Below, piece by piece: positions 16,200 through 24,950 of a DNA stretch of 55,260 nucleotides; position 1 is the stretch's first letter, and each line of letters begins with the position of its first letter. The notes beneath the pieces were generated by a model, which saw only the letters and a program-made list of their open reading frames with translations, had not been told where the DNA came from and did no database searches. The DNA lies in NCBI GenBank assembly GCA_022770365.1, contig JALEHU010000079.1:1-55260 (forward strand), given 5' to 3'. Both the position numbers and the translations under genes were made by a program. The DNA comes from Blautia sp. (GTDB lineage Bacteria; Bacillota; Clostridia; Lachnospirales; Lachnospiraceae).

Positions 16200-16952
16200 T
16201 CAGTTCAGTATCAGTTCAACGGGGCAATGATCAGATCCCATGATCTCTGTATGGATTGCAGCACTCTCCAGACGCTCTTTCAGGTCCGGTGAAACGATAA
16301 AATAGTCAATTCTCCAGCCGGCATTCTTTTCTCTGGCACGGAAGCGGTAGGACCACCAGGAATAAGCCTCCGCCTTTTCCGGATAAAAATACCGGAACGT
16401 ATCAATAAATCCACTATCCAGGACTTTTGTAAAACAGGCTCTCTCTTCATCAGTAAATCCTGCATTGTTCCGGTTCGTGGAGGGATTTTTAAGATCGATT
16501 TCCCTGTGTGCCACATTAAAGTCTCCGCAGCAGATCACCGGTTTTTTCTCCTGGAGTTTCAGAAGATATGCCAGGAAATCTCTCTCCCATTCCATTCTGT
16601 AGGAAAGGCGCCTGAGTTCACTCTGGGAATTCGGTGTATAGACGGTCATCGCATAAAAATCTTCGAATTCCAGCGTGATCACGCGTCCTTCTTTATCATG
16701 TTCTTCGATACCGATTCCATATGATGCTGATAAAGGTTCCATTTTCGTAAAAATCGCGGTTCCTGAATAGCCTTTCCTGTTGGCATAGTTCCAATATTGA
16801 TAATATCCGGGCAATGAAAGCTTCACCTGCCCTTCCTGGCATTTAGTCTCCTGCAGGCAGAAAATATCTGCATCCAGTTCCCGAAAACGCTCTTCAAATC
16901 CCTTTGTCAGGCATGCTCTGATTCCATTTACGTTCCATGAAATAAGTTTCAT
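16200..16952 (-). CDS. xth: Exodeoxyribonuclease III / AP endonuclease
   Basis: A 250-residue Mg2+-dependent endonuclease/exonuclease/phosphatase-fold enzyme for base-excision repair. It cuts 5' of abasic sites and has 3'-5' exonuclease and 3'-phosphatase activity. It begins MKLISWNVNGIRA, with the metal-binding Glu in IFCLQETKCQ, the catalytic GDFNVAHREIDL block and the terminal GSDHCPVEL. All are intact. It heads a three-gene minus-strand unit with the GH13-like and DUF5662 genes (62 nt and 11 nt gaps). A functional link among the three is not obvious. Confidence 0.96.
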   Translation of the reverse strand: MKLISWNVNGIRACLTKGFEERFRELDADIFCLQETKCQEGQVKLSLPGYYQYWNYANRKGYSGTAIFTKMEPLSASYGIGIEEHDKEGRVITLEFEDFYAMTVYTPNSQSELRRLSYRMEWERDFLAYLLKLQEKKPVICCGDFNVAHREIDLKNPSTNRNNAGFTDEERACFTKVLDSGFIDTFRYFYPEKAEAYSWWSYRFRAREKNAGWRIDYFIVSPDLKERLESAAIHTEIMGSDHCPVELILN

Positions 16953-16987
16953 CTTCTGTCTCCTTTTTAGTCAATACGAATATATTT

Positions 16988-17015
16988 ATTATAACACAGA
17001 ACTCTGTAATATGAA
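16988..17015 (-). promoter_or_regulatory. Promoter of the xth operon
   Basis: Minus strand TTCATA (17010-17015) and TATAAT (16988-16993) with a 16-bp spacer, 35 nt upstream of the xth ATG. Confidence 0.6.
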
Positions 17016-17062
17016 CATAGAAAAAGTAATTATTCATTACGCGCTCACAATCCCGGTAGCTC

Positions 17063-17091
17063 TTGCAATCTTCCCCGTGTTCTGTTACAAT
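17063..17091 (+). promoter_or_regulatory. Promoter of the DUF1292 gene
   Basis: TTGCAA (17063-17068) and TACAAT (17086-17091) with a 17-bp spacer, 43 nt upstream of the start codon at 17135. Divergent from the xth promoter. Confidence 0.65.
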
Positions 17092-17134
17092 AAAACAACC
17101 ATTACGGAAATAAAAACAAAGTGAGGATACCATT

Positions 17135-17518
17135 ATGAGTGACGATATGAACAAATCATCCTGCGGTGATTCCTGCGGATGCACATCCAGTGACTGCGCA
17201 TCCTGCGGCGGCGGATGCGGCGACAGCACCCCGCGCACTATTACCCTGACCATGGAAGATGACACAGAGGTGGAATGCGCCATTCTTACCATCTTTCCGG
17301 TAGACAATAATGAATACATTGCCCTTCTTCCTCTGAATGAAAACGGTCAGAACACCGACGGTGAAGTTTATCTTTATAAATTCAAACGTACCGAAGACGG
17401 TGATCCCGTACTCTCCAATATTGAAGATGATGAGGAATACAACAAAGCAGCCAATGCATTTGATGACATCCTTATGAAAGCAAGACAGGCAGAAGAAGCC
17501 GGCGAGCCATTGGAATAA
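17135..17518 (+). CDS. DUF1292 protein with a Cys-rich N-terminus
   Basis: A 127-residue protein. The C-terminal part (about 32-115, ITLTMEDDTEVECAILTIFPV ... YLYKFK) is a DUF1292 domain, widespread in Firmicutes and of unknown function. The first 31 residues are unusual: Cys10, Cys14, Cys16, Cys21, Cys24 and Cys28 lie among Gly, Ser and Asp, a composition that suggests metal or metal-cluster binding or a redox-active tail. The protein is strongly acidic. GTGAGGA lies upstream of the ATG. It is a single-gene unit with its own promoter and terminator. Function unknown. Confidence 0.88.
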   Translation: MSDDMNKSSCGDSCGCTSSDCASCGGGCGDSTPRTITLTMEDDTEVECAILTIFPVDNNEYIALLPLNENGQNTDGEVYLYKFKRTEDGDPVLSNIEDDEEYNKAANAFDDILMKARQAEEAGEPLE

Positions 17519-17563
17519 GGCAGGATACTGTTTACCTGACGAGCAATTGCTGCTGAACGCCAA

Positions 17564-17612
17564 CAGGGCAGAGATTCAAGAATTCTCTTAAATCTCTGCC
17601 CTGTATTTTTTT
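17564..17612 (+). terminator. Terminator of the DUF1292 gene
   Basis: CAGGGCAGAGATT pairs with AATCTCTGCCCTG (13 bp) and a T-rich tail (TATTTTTTT) follows. On the minus strand the same hairpin would form after dut, but without a T-run. Confidence 0.88.
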
Positions 17613-17621
17613 AGTATTCTA

Positions 17622-18134
17622 TCATTTTGTGGTACTGCCGAAACCGCCGTTGCGGACATCCGATACATCATCATCCACAGTAATGCCATATTCAACAAAA
17701 ATCCCCTGCATAAAACCTGTACCCGCCGGGATCGTCACTGTCTTATTCTCGTTGGTATCATTGGTCAGCTTGGCAAAAATATGGCCTTCATTGTCGGAAT
17801 AAAAATAATCACTGTCAATAATTCCCACTGTGTTATTCATCTGCAGACGGTATTTAAACCCCAGCCCGCTTCTGGGATAACATTTGAGCACCCATTCCGG
17901 ATTCATTTCCACACGGATTCCGGTAGGTATTTTGACGGTTTCCCCCGGCTTCAGTGTGAAATCCGCCGGTGAAAAGAAATCATATCCGGCACTTCCCGCC
18001 GTAGCTCTTCTGGGAAGACGGATTCCTTCGTACACAGATGCCGTCTCCTCAGATGAAGCATCCGGAAATGTATCTTTCCAGTCTGCTGCAAATCTTTTTT
18101 CACTTACTTTATGAAATCTGGCAATTCTCTGCAT
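17622..18134 (-). CDS. dut: dUTP diphosphatase
   Basis: A 170-residue trimeric-type dUTPase that hydrolyses dUTP to dUMP and PPi, limiting uracil in DNA and feeding dTMP synthesis. Conserved motifs: AGSAGYDFFSP (motif 1), PRSGLGFKY (motif 2), VGIIDSDY with the catalytic Asp (motif 3), PAGTGFMQGIF (motif 4), and the P-loop-like RNGGFGST at the C-terminus (motif 5). There is an N-terminal extension of about 45 residues before motif 1 and a short insertion after motif 3. It follows nrdG by 8 nt, so nucleotide-metabolism genes are grouped. Confidence 0.92.
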   Translation of the reverse strand: MQRIARFHKVSEKRFAADWKDTFPDASSEETASVYEGIRLPRRATAGSAGYDFFSPADFTLKPGETVKIPTGIRVEMNPEWVLKCYPRSGLGFKYRLQMNNTVGIIDSDYFYSDNEGHIFAKLTNDTNENKTVTIPAGTGFMQGIFVEYGITVDDDVSDVRNGGFGSTTK

Positions 18135-18142
18135 CGTTCCTC

Positions 18143-18634
18143 CTAGCTCGTGTGCAAAACAATACGTCCCTCTCTCAGGGTGGCCGGCACATCAATCACA
18201 CGCTGATTGCTGGAGCCTTTCCATTCCAGAAGGAGTTCTTTCTTGTCAATTTCGAACTCTCCGTCAACACATACATCCAGATACTGAACGATTTCTTCAT
18301 TCCGGATTTCTTCCCAGAGAGAACCTGTGTATAACCAAATGGTCTTCTCCGGATATTTTGCGCGGATCTCTCTGGCAAGAGAGGTTACTTCCGTAATGTT
18401 GGAAGGATGCAGCGGATCCCCTCCCGAAAAGGTGATTCCGCTGATATAATCCTTGTCCAGTTCGTCAAAAATTTCTTTCCGCTCCGCGTCAGTAAATGGA
18501 AGTCCTCCATTGGGGTCCCATGTGATCGGGTTCTGGCACTCCCTGCAGCAGTGTGAGCAGCCTGCAACCCAGAGGACCACGCGAAGTCCGTCGCCATTTA
18601 ACATATCGTCCCTGGTTATATTATGATATCTCAT
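18143..18634 (-). CDS. nrdG: Anaerobic ribonucleotide reductase activating protein
   Basis: A 163-residue radical-SAM enzyme that installs the glycyl radical on the class III ribonucleotide reductase NrdD. The 4Fe-4S ligands are Cys26, Cys30 and Cys33 (CX3CX2C) and the SAM-binding GGDP is at 71-74. It marks an anaerobic lifestyle. The partner nrdD is not in the window. The gene starts 3 nt after the pnp stop and runs 8 nt short of dut, so it is cotranscribed with both. Confidence 0.94.
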   Translation of the reverse strand: MRYHNITRDDMLNGDGLRVVLWVAGCSHCCRECQNPITWDPNGGLPFTDAERKEIFDELDKDYISGITFSGGDPLHPSNITEVTSLAREIRAKYPEKTIWLYTGSLWEEIRNEEIVQYLDVCVDGEFEIDKKELLLEWKGSSNQRVIDVPATLREGRIVLHTS

Positions 18635-18637
18635 ATT

Positions 18638-20731
18638 TTATGCTTCTTCCGGTACATCCTTCATGCTGAAGCTGATTCTTCCCATCTTGTCCTTGCCAAG
18701 GCAGACTACCTTAACTTTGTCACCAAGAGTCAGAACATCTTCTACACGGTTGATTCTTTCTTTGCAGATTTTGGAAATGTGGACCATTCCCTCTTTGCCC
18801 GGTGCAAATTCAATAAATGCGCCGAACTCTTTGATGCTGACAACCCTGCCGGTAAAGATCTGTCCTGCTTCAAAATCAGTAGCAATGATCTCTACCATAC
18901 GTGCTGCCTCATCCATGCTCTTCTGCTCTACGCCGCAGATGGATACTGCACCGTCATCTGTAATATCGATCTTCACGCCGGTACGCTCGATGATCGTATT
19001 GATGGTCTTGCCTCTCTGTCCGACCACATCACCGATCTTCTGAGGATCGATCTGGATCTGAATGATCTTTGGAGCATGTTTTCCAACTGATGCACGAGGC
19101 TGTGCAATGCATTTCTCCATAACCTCTGTCAGGATGTATTCTCTTGCTTCTTTTGTCCTTCTGATCGCTTCTTCCACGATCGGTCTTGTCAGGCCATGGA
19201 TCTTAATATCCATCTGAATCGCAGTGATACCGTCATGAGTACCCGCAACCTTGAAATCCATATCTCCGAAGAAATCTTCCAGACCCTGGATATCAGTCAG
19301 TACGATATAGTCATCATCGCTCTCACCTGTCACAAGACCACAGGAAATACCTGCTACCGGCTTTTTGATCGGAACACCTGCAGCCATCAGGGACATGGTG
19401 GATGCACAGATACTTGCCTGAGAGGTGGAGCCGTTGGATTCAAATGTTTCGGATACCGTACGGATCGCATAGGGGAATTCCTCCTCACCCGGAAGAACCG
19501 GCACAAGTGCTCTTTCTGCCAGTGCTCCGTGACCGATCTCACGGCGTCCCGGTCCTCTGGACGGTTTTGTCTCGCCTACAGAGTAGGACGGGAAATTATA
19601 GTGGTGCATGTATCTCTTGGAAGTCTCAAATTCATCCAGTCCGTCCAGCTTCTGTGCTTCGGAAAGCGGTGCCAGAGTGGTTACTGTACAGATCTGAGTC
19701 TGTCCGCGGGTAAACATGGCAGATCCGTGAACTCGCGGAATAATATCTACTTCTGCTGCCAGAGGACGGATCTGAGTGATCTCACGTCCATCCGGTCTCT
19801 TGTGATCTTTCAGGATCATCTTGCGGACAGTCTTCTTCTGATACTGATAAACAGCATCCGGAAGAACAGCCAGCCATTCTTCGTTGTCTGCAAATGCCTC
19901 AGCAAGCTTTTCTGTCACTTTGCGGATGTTTTCTTCTCTTGTCTGTTTGTCATCGGAAAAAACTGCAACTTCCATTTCTTCAGGAGTTACAACTTTCTTG
20001 ATTGCCTCAAACAGTTCTTCCGGAACTGCGCAGGATTCATAGGAATGTTTCGGTTTGCCGCATTCAGCAACGATTTTATCAATAAATGCGATGATTTCCT
20101 GGTTCACTTCATGAGCTTTGTAAATTGCCTCGATCATCTTATCTTCCGGAACCTCATTGGCACCGGCTTCGATCATGATGACTTTTTCTCTGGTAGAAGC
20201 AACTGTAAGCTGAAGGTCAGAAATGTCTTTCTGAGCCATAGTCGGGTTGATCACAAACTCACCATCGATCAGACCAACCTGCGTAGTCGCACAGGGACCG
20301 TCAAATGGAATATCAGAAATGCAGGTTGCAATAGAAGAACCAAGCATTGCAGGGATTTCCGGATTGCACTCAGGATCTACGGACATAACCATATTGACCA
20401 GAGTCACATCGTTTCTGTAGTCCTTCGGGAACAGCGGACGCATCGGACGGTCAATGACACGGGATGTCAGGATCGCATGCTCACTTGCCTTGCCTTCTCT
20501 TTTGTTAAATCCTCCCGGGATCTTGCCTACGGCATACATTTTTTCTTCATATTCAACGCTTAACGGGAAGAAATCCACGCCTTCTCTCGGCTCTTTGGAA
20601 GCAGTTGCTGTTGATAAAACAGTAGTTTCACCGTAATGCATCAGAGCTGCACCATTGGCCTGTTTTGCAACACGGTCAATATCAACTGTCAGTGTTCTTC
20701 CGGCTAATTCCATGGAATAACTTTTGTACAT
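18638..20731 (-). CDS. pnp: Polyribonucleotide nucleotidyltransferase (PNPase)
   Basis: A 697-residue phosphorolytic 3'-5' exoribonuclease of mRNA decay. It has two RNase PH-like domains (first about 5-230; second about 300-540, containing the GSAMFTRGQTQ catalytic segment), then a KH domain with the GQRGKTIN loop and a C-terminal S1 domain (FTGRVVSIKEFGAFIEF). I chose the ATG at 20731, which has AAGGAG 6-8 nt upstream; the in-frame ATG six codons earlier has no ribosome site. It follows rpsO, the usual order, but with a terminator and a weak possible promoter in the 217-nt gap. A role in autoregulation by the leader is possible but not visible. Confidence 0.97.
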   Translation of the reverse strand: MYKSYSMELAGRTLTVDIDRVAKQANGAALMHYGETTVLSTATASKEPREGVDFFPLSVEYEEKMYAVGKIPGGFNKREGKASEHAILTSRVIDRPMRPLFPKDYRNDVTLVNMVMSVDPECNPEIPAMLGSSIATCISDIPFDGPCATTQVGLIDGEFVINPTMAQKDISDLQLTVASTREKVIMIEAGANEVPEDKMIEAIYKAHEVNQEIIAFIDKIVAECGKPKHSYESCAVPEELFEAIKKVVTPEEMEVAVFSDDKQTREENIRKVTEKLAEAFADNEEWLAVLPDAVYQYQKKTVRKMILKDHKRPDGREITQIRPLAAEVDIIPRVHGSAMFTRGQTQICTVTTLAPLSEAQKLDGLDEFETSKRYMHHYNFPSYSVGETKPSRGPGRREIGHGALAERALVPVLPGEEEFPYAIRTVSETFESNGSTSQASICASTMSLMAAGVPIKKPVAGISCGLVTGESDDDYIVLTDIQGLEDFFGDMDFKVAGTHDGITAIQMDIKIHGLTRPIVEEAIRRTKEAREYILTEVMEKCIAQPRASVGKHAPKIIQIQIDPQKIGDVVGQRGKTINTIIERTGVKIDITDDGAVSICGVEQKSMDEAARMVEIIATDFEAGQIFTGRVVSIKEFGAFIEFAPGKEGMVHISKICKERINRVEDVLTLGDKVKVVCLGKDKMGRISFSMKDVPEEA

Positions 20732-20904
20732 GTTTTTTCTCCTTTTCAAGTATTTTTATATATTTGCATGTATAACAGAAGTCCGAAACAACTGAAAAAA
20801 CCGTCTGTCCCAGAACCGCTCCCACGTCGCACCGGCGGGCTTTTCAGTAGTCTCGGAAATTACTTCTGCCATGTTTTGACCAGGTGCCGTCAAAAAAGCC
20901 GTCA

Positions 20905-20935
20905 CCCAAAAATAGGGCGGATGGAAATCCGCCCC
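20905..20935 (-). terminator. Terminator of rpsO
   Basis: On the minus strand GGGCGGAT pairs with ATCCGCCC around a short loop and is followed by TATTTTT. It lies 14 nt after the rpsO stop. The rest of 20736-20904 holds no gene; a weak TTTTCA / TATACA pair 18 bp apart just upstream of pnp may be its promoter. Confidence 0.8.
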
Positions 20936-20948
20936 TTCCGCATACCAA

Positions 20949-21215
20949 TTATTTTCTTAAGCCTAACTTTTCAATCAGTGCACGGTATCTTTCGATGTCA
21001 GTTTTCTTCAGGTAAGCTAACAGTCCACGTCTCTGACCTACCATTTTCAGAAGACCTCTTCTGGAATGATGGTCTTTGTGGTGTGTCTGTAAATGCTCTG
21101 TAAGTTCCTGAATTCTTGCGGTAAGAACAGCAACCTGTACTTCCGGTGAACCTGTGTCACCCTCACATCTTGCATATTCTTTCATAATTGCCTGTTTCTT
21201 TTCTTTTGAAATCAT
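20949..21215 (-). CDS. rpsO: 30S ribosomal protein S15
   Basis: An 88-residue primary-binding protein of the 30S platform that contacts 16S rRNA helices 20-22 and the B4 bridge. It has the typical sequence [45 protein letters not shown] and the ending [18 protein letters not shown] precedes the ATG. Its 5' leader is about 90 nt, the size range in which S15 represses its own translation in several bacteria; I could not identify a known S15 leader motif. Confidence 0.98.
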   Translation of the reverse strand: MISKEKKQAIMKEYARCEGDTGSPEVQVAVLTARIQELTEHLQTHHKDHHSRRGLLKMVGQRRGLLAYLKKTDIERYRALIEKLGLRK

Positions 21216-21311
21216 TTTAATTTCCTCCTTATTTTCTTTTATAAACGCCGCATATTAAGAAATGGTCGGAGTCTCCTGTCTCTGAATATGGGCTGTATTA
21301 CAACCTTGGTT

Positions 21312-21340
21312 AGTATATCACAGAACTTTTTTGGTGTAAA
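21312..21340 (-). promoter_or_regulatory. Promoter of rpsO
   Basis: Minus strand TTTACA (21335-21340) and TATACT (21312-21317) with a 17-bp spacer, about 97 nt upstream of the rpsO start codon. Confidence 0.75.
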
Positions 21341-21415
21341 CTGTTTTTTTAATTTTATCGTTCTTATTTTGCAAAAAGAACCTTTCCTGTTCATTCTTCC
21401 CGGATGTCCGTGAAT

Positions 21416-23080
21416 TTATTTCGCTGCAGCAGCCATTTTCTGCTCTTTCCGGCGCTCCACCGGGTCATCTTCCATCAGTGAAAAGGCAATGTTGGTTGCA
21501 TGGTCTGATACACGCTCCAGTCCGGAAATAATATCCGAGAACATCATGCCCGCGCTTGCGGTACATTCGTTCTGAGTCAGACGCTGAATGTGGGATTCCT
21601 GAAGAATGCGTTCCGCTTCGTCCACCTTATCCTCCAGATCCAGAATTTCCTGCATATGCTCCTGGTTGTTGTTGGAGAACATATCCAATGCGTATGTGGT
21701 GATTTTAATAACCATATCCAGCATGCCGGAAAGTTCTTTTTTCGCCTGGTCACTGAACTCGATGTTCCTTTCGATCCTGCTCCTTGCGGCATCTGCCATA
21801 TTCTCCGCATGATCACCGATTCGCTCAATATCGTTGACTACATGGAAAAGTCCACCGATTGTCTGTTTATCATCTACAGGAAGCGTTGTCTGGTTGATTT
21901 TCACCAGATAATTGGTAATGGAATGATTCAGGAAGTCAATCTGTTTCTCTACCTGATAAACTTCATTGATCTCGTTCTCATCCAGAGTGATCAGCGCATT
22001 CATGGCACGTTCCAGATTTGTAAGAGCCATCTGTCCCATGCGTTCCATTTCTCTTGTGGCATCAAACACTGCAGTTGTAGGAGAAAATACAGATTTCTCC
22101 CCGATATACTGAAGTTCGAAACTTTCTTCGATCTTTTCATCATCTCCTTTGATGATCAGTCCGGTCAGTTTGACAATCTGTTTATTGAACGGTGCAAGCA
22201 TAAGAACTTCCACAATTTTGATCATTGTATGGGCATTTGCAACTTCGCGGCCCGGATCCATATGCGAGATCGTCTTGATCAGATTGACAACCGGATCCAG
22301 TGCAATAGAGAAGATAACGTACATGAGAGCCGTACCGATCAGATTAAACAGCAGATGAATAAGGGCTGCTCTCTTGGCATCACGTTTGCCGTTCAGTCCT
22401 GCCAGCAGTGCGGATACACAGGAACCGATATTACATCCCATAATGATAAAGAGACAGATGCTGATCTCCAGAAGTCCCTGCTGAGCAAGCAAAAGAATGA
22501 TACCAACCGTTGCGGAAGAGCTCTGAAGAATCGTTGTCACAATAATACCTACCAGCAGAGCCGCAAAATGACTGCTTAAGGATCCCATGATCTCCACAAC
22601 CTCCGGAGACTCTCTTAAAACGGACATGGATGAGGACATCGTGGTAAGTCCCATAAATAAAATACCAAATCCCAGAAAAACCTCACCAATTCTCTGCACC
22701 TTATTCTTCTTGCAGAACATTGCAAGAATCACTCCCGCCATTACAATTGCCGGAGCAAGAGCAGAAAGATTAAATGAAATCAACTGTGATGTTACAGTAG
22801 TACCAATGTTGGCGCCCATGATCACGCCTGCCGCCTGATACAGATTCAGCAGTCCGGAATTTACGAAGCTGACTACCATTACTGTAGAGGCACTGGACGA
22901 CTGAATAATCGCAGTAAAAAAGATACCGACCAGTATTCCGCGAAGCGGTGTTTTCGTAAAGAACTCAAGAATGCTCCTCATTTTAGCACCGGCGGCTTTT
23001 TCCAGGGCATCGCTCATAAGCTTCATACCATATAAAAAGAGGCCCAGACCTCCCATTAATCCAAGAATTATCCCTGCCAT
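21416..23080 (-). CDS. Na/Pi cotransporter family protein with PhoU-like tail
   Basis: A 554-residue membrane protein. The N-terminal part (about 1-310) has eight or so hydrophobic segments with two Na_Pi_cotrans repeats, each with the QSSSA signature (IIQSSSAS and ILQSSSAT) that binds Na+ and phosphate in this family. The C-terminal 230 residues form a PhoU-like helical domain (EMERMGQMALTNLERAM ... RIGDHAENMADAARSRI). Related NptA/YjbB proteins move phosphate across the membrane and may export it. Its gene follows ribF by 57 nt and could be read from the nusA-infB operon. Confidence 0.92.
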   Translation of the reverse strand: MAGIILGLMGGLGLFLYGMKLMSDALEKAAGAKMRSILEFFTKTPLRGILVGIFFTAIIQSSSASTVMVVSFVNSGLLNLYQAAGVIMGANIGTTVTSQLISFNLSALAPAIVMAGVILAMFCKKNKVQRIGEVFLGFGILFMGLTTMSSSMSVLRESPEVVEIMGSLSSHFAALLVGIIVTTILQSSSATVGIILLLAQQGLLEISICLFIIMGCNIGSCVSALLAGLNGKRDAKRAALIHLLFNLIGTALMYVIFSIALDPVVNLIKTISHMDPGREVANAHTMIKIVEVLMLAPFNKQIVKLTGLIIKGDDEKIEESFELQYIGEKSVFSPTTAVFDATREMERMGQMALTNLERAMNALITLDENEINEVYQVEKQIDFLNHSITNYLVKINQTTLPVDDKQTIGGLFHVVNDIERIGDHAENMADAARSRIERNIEFSDQAKKELSGMLDMVIKITTYALDMFSNNNQEHMQEILDLEDKVDEAERILQESHIQRLTQNECTASAGMMFSDIISGLERVSDHATNIAFSLMEDDPVERRKEQKMAAAAK

Positions 23081-23137
23081 TCCTCAATTTCTCCTTGCTT
23101 GTTTGTATCTTGTAACCGTTCAGCAGATGTTTTTAAT

Positions 23138-24052
23138 TCACCGAACAGATACGCATCCTGTTTTGTCTTCAAAGTACTTCTTCCCGCTGGCTGCATCTTT
23201 TTGCATCTGATTGCGGAGAGCTTCAAAAGAAGGAAACTTTTCCTCCGGGCGCTGGAATTTTAAGAATTCAACAACGCATTCCTGTCCGTAAAGGTCCTCT
23301 TCACAATCAAATAGATAGGTTTCCACACCAAGGAATTTTTCTCCTACAGTCGGTTTGTATCCCACATTGGTAATTCCCTTAAAAACCCTCTCTCCAAATC
23401 TGCTGATTGTAACATAAACGCCATTGGGAGGCATCAGTTTTCTGTCTGATGGAACAAGATTAACTGTAGGGAACAAAAGCTTATGTCCCAGACCTCTTCC
23501 ATGTTCCACCGTCCCTTTTACAAAGAAATTTCTGCCAAGCAGCGAGGAAACCTTTTCCATGCTGCCTTTTCTCAATTTTTCCCGGATATAAGTACTGCTG
23601 ATCTTCCTGCTGTCTTCCATTTCTTTTGGAAGGATTTTTACTGTAAAGCCATACTTCCTGCCAAGTTCCTCCAGAAGCTTCGGCGTTCCTTTCCGCTCAA
23701 ATCCGAAACGGAAATCCTCTCCTACCGCCACATGGCTTACCTGAAGGTCTCCCACCAGGATTTCCCGGACAAAGGCTTCTGCCTTCATGTGCCTCATTCT
23801 GTCATCCAGTGGGCATTCCAGAAGAATATCCAGCCCCATTTTCTCCAGAAGTTCTGCTCTCTCTTCACATGTAAAAATCATCTGACCGGAAGAAACAAAA
23901 GCAAAAAGGACTGCCTGTGCGCCTTCTTCCTTTTGTTTCAGGATTTCTTCCACCAGCTTCTGATGTCCGCGGTGAATACCGTCAAATTTTCCCAAAGTCA
24001 CTGCACTGTTGGACAGCCGGGGAAATTCCCCGTGAATCCTTACATATTCCAT
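23138..24052 (-). CDS. ribF: Bifunctional riboflavin kinase / FAD synthetase
   Basis: A 304-residue enzyme that makes FMN and FAD from riboflavin. The N-terminal FAD synthetase domain shows LGKFDGIHRGHQKL (nucleotidyltransferase HXGH-like motif), and the C-terminal kinase domain shows GTVEHGRGLGHKLLFPTVNL and NGVYVT. It is the last classical member of the nusA-infB operon, 10 nt after truB. Confidence 0.96.
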   Translation of the reverse strand: MEYVRIHGEFPRLSNSAVTLGKFDGIHRGHQKLVEEILKQKEEGAQAVLFAFVSSGQMIFTCEERAELLEKMGLDILLECPLDDRMRHMKAEAFVREILVGDLQVSHVAVGEDFRFGFERKGTPKLLEELGRKYGFTVKILPKEMEDSRKISSTYIREKLRKGSMEKVSSLLGRNFFVKGTVEHGRGLGHKLLFPTVNLVPSDRKLMPPNGVYVTISRFGERVFKGITNVGYKPTVGEKFLGVETYLFDCEEDLYGQECVVEFLKFQRPEEKFPSFEALRNQMQKDAASGKKYFEDKTGCVSVR

Positions 24053-24062
24053 TTCAAACTCC

Positions 24063-24950
24063 TCAAAGAAACATTTTCACAGGAATGTATTTCTTCCGGC
24101 CGGGATTCCACTGATAGATCCCTGTAAAATCTCCGGAAGACGTACACATCCGTACCGGCATCTCCAGACATCTGCTCTGCACAAGTTCCTCATGAAGAGG
24201 ATTCCCGTTCAAAAGAAGCCTGTCTCCTTCTCCTGTACACAAGATCCTGGGATATTCTGAAAGGATATCCTCAATTCCCACAACCATTTCGGAAACAGTT
24301 CCGTTTTCTGCAGCCTGCTGTACCTGGGAGAGTGTCACACTTTCTTCAATTGAGAATCTGCCTGATTTTGTGCGGACGAGCTCCTCCATACAGCCTCCGC
24401 AGCCAAGTGCTCTTCCTATATCGTGACACAGGGTGCGGATATAGGTTCCCTTGCTGCAGGTCACGGAAAAACGGACAAAAGGAAGTCTGATTTCTCTGAT
24501 ATCAATTGAGAAAAAATGTACAGGCCTCGCTTCCCGGTGAACTTCTTTTCCTTCTCTGGCAATCTCATAAAGTTTCCTGCCGTTTACTTTGAGAGCGGAA
24601 TACATCGGGGGAACCTGCATCTGATCTCCCAGAAAAGACTGTATCACAGTTCTGATTTCTTCCTCTGTCACAGCTGCTTCTCTTTCGGACAGTACAGTTC
24701 CGGTCATATCCTGAGTATCCGTCTCTATTCCCAGATGAAGAAGTGCTTCGTATGTCTTTTCCTTATCTGTCAGCATCTCACAAAGCCTGGTAGCCTTGCC
24801 AAGAGCTACCGGCAGCACACCCTGTGCATCCGGATCCAGCGTACCTGTATGACCGATTTTTTTCATATGGAGAATTCCCCGAAGCTTTGCCACAACATCG
24901 TGAGATGTATATCCCTTTTCCTTGCGGATGACCAATATTCCGTCCATCAT
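24063..24950 (-). CDS. truB: tRNA pseudouridine(55) synthase
   Basis: A 295-residue enzyme that converts U55 in the T loop of tRNAs to pseudouridine. The catalytic Asp lies in HTGTLDPDAQGVL, followed by LGKATRLCEML; the KGTYIRTLCHDIG motif and a C-terminal PUA-like domain are visible. I chose the ATG at 24950: it overlaps the nrnA stop as ATGA and has AGGAGG just upstream. An in-frame GTG at 24962 would lie before that ribosome site. Confidence 0.96.
   Translation of the reverse strand: MMDGILVIRKEKGYTSHDVVAKLRGILHMKKIGHTGTLDPDAQGVLPVALGKATRLCEMLTDKEKTYEALLHLGIETDTQDMTGTVLSEREAAVTEEEIRTVIQSFLGDQMQVPPMYSALKVNGRKLYEIAREGKEVHREARPVHFFSIDIREIRLPFVRFSVTCSKGTYIRTLCHDIGRALGCGGCMEELVRTKSGRFSIEESVTLSQVQQAAENGTVSEMVVGIEDILSEYPRILCTGEGDRLLLNGNPLHEELVQSRCLEMPVRMCTSSGDFTGIYQWNPGRKKYIPVKMFL

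Noticed and set aside
21216-21415. Known S15 autoregulatory leader
   Set aside because: The leader is about the right size, but I could not match any of the described S15-binding structures by eye.
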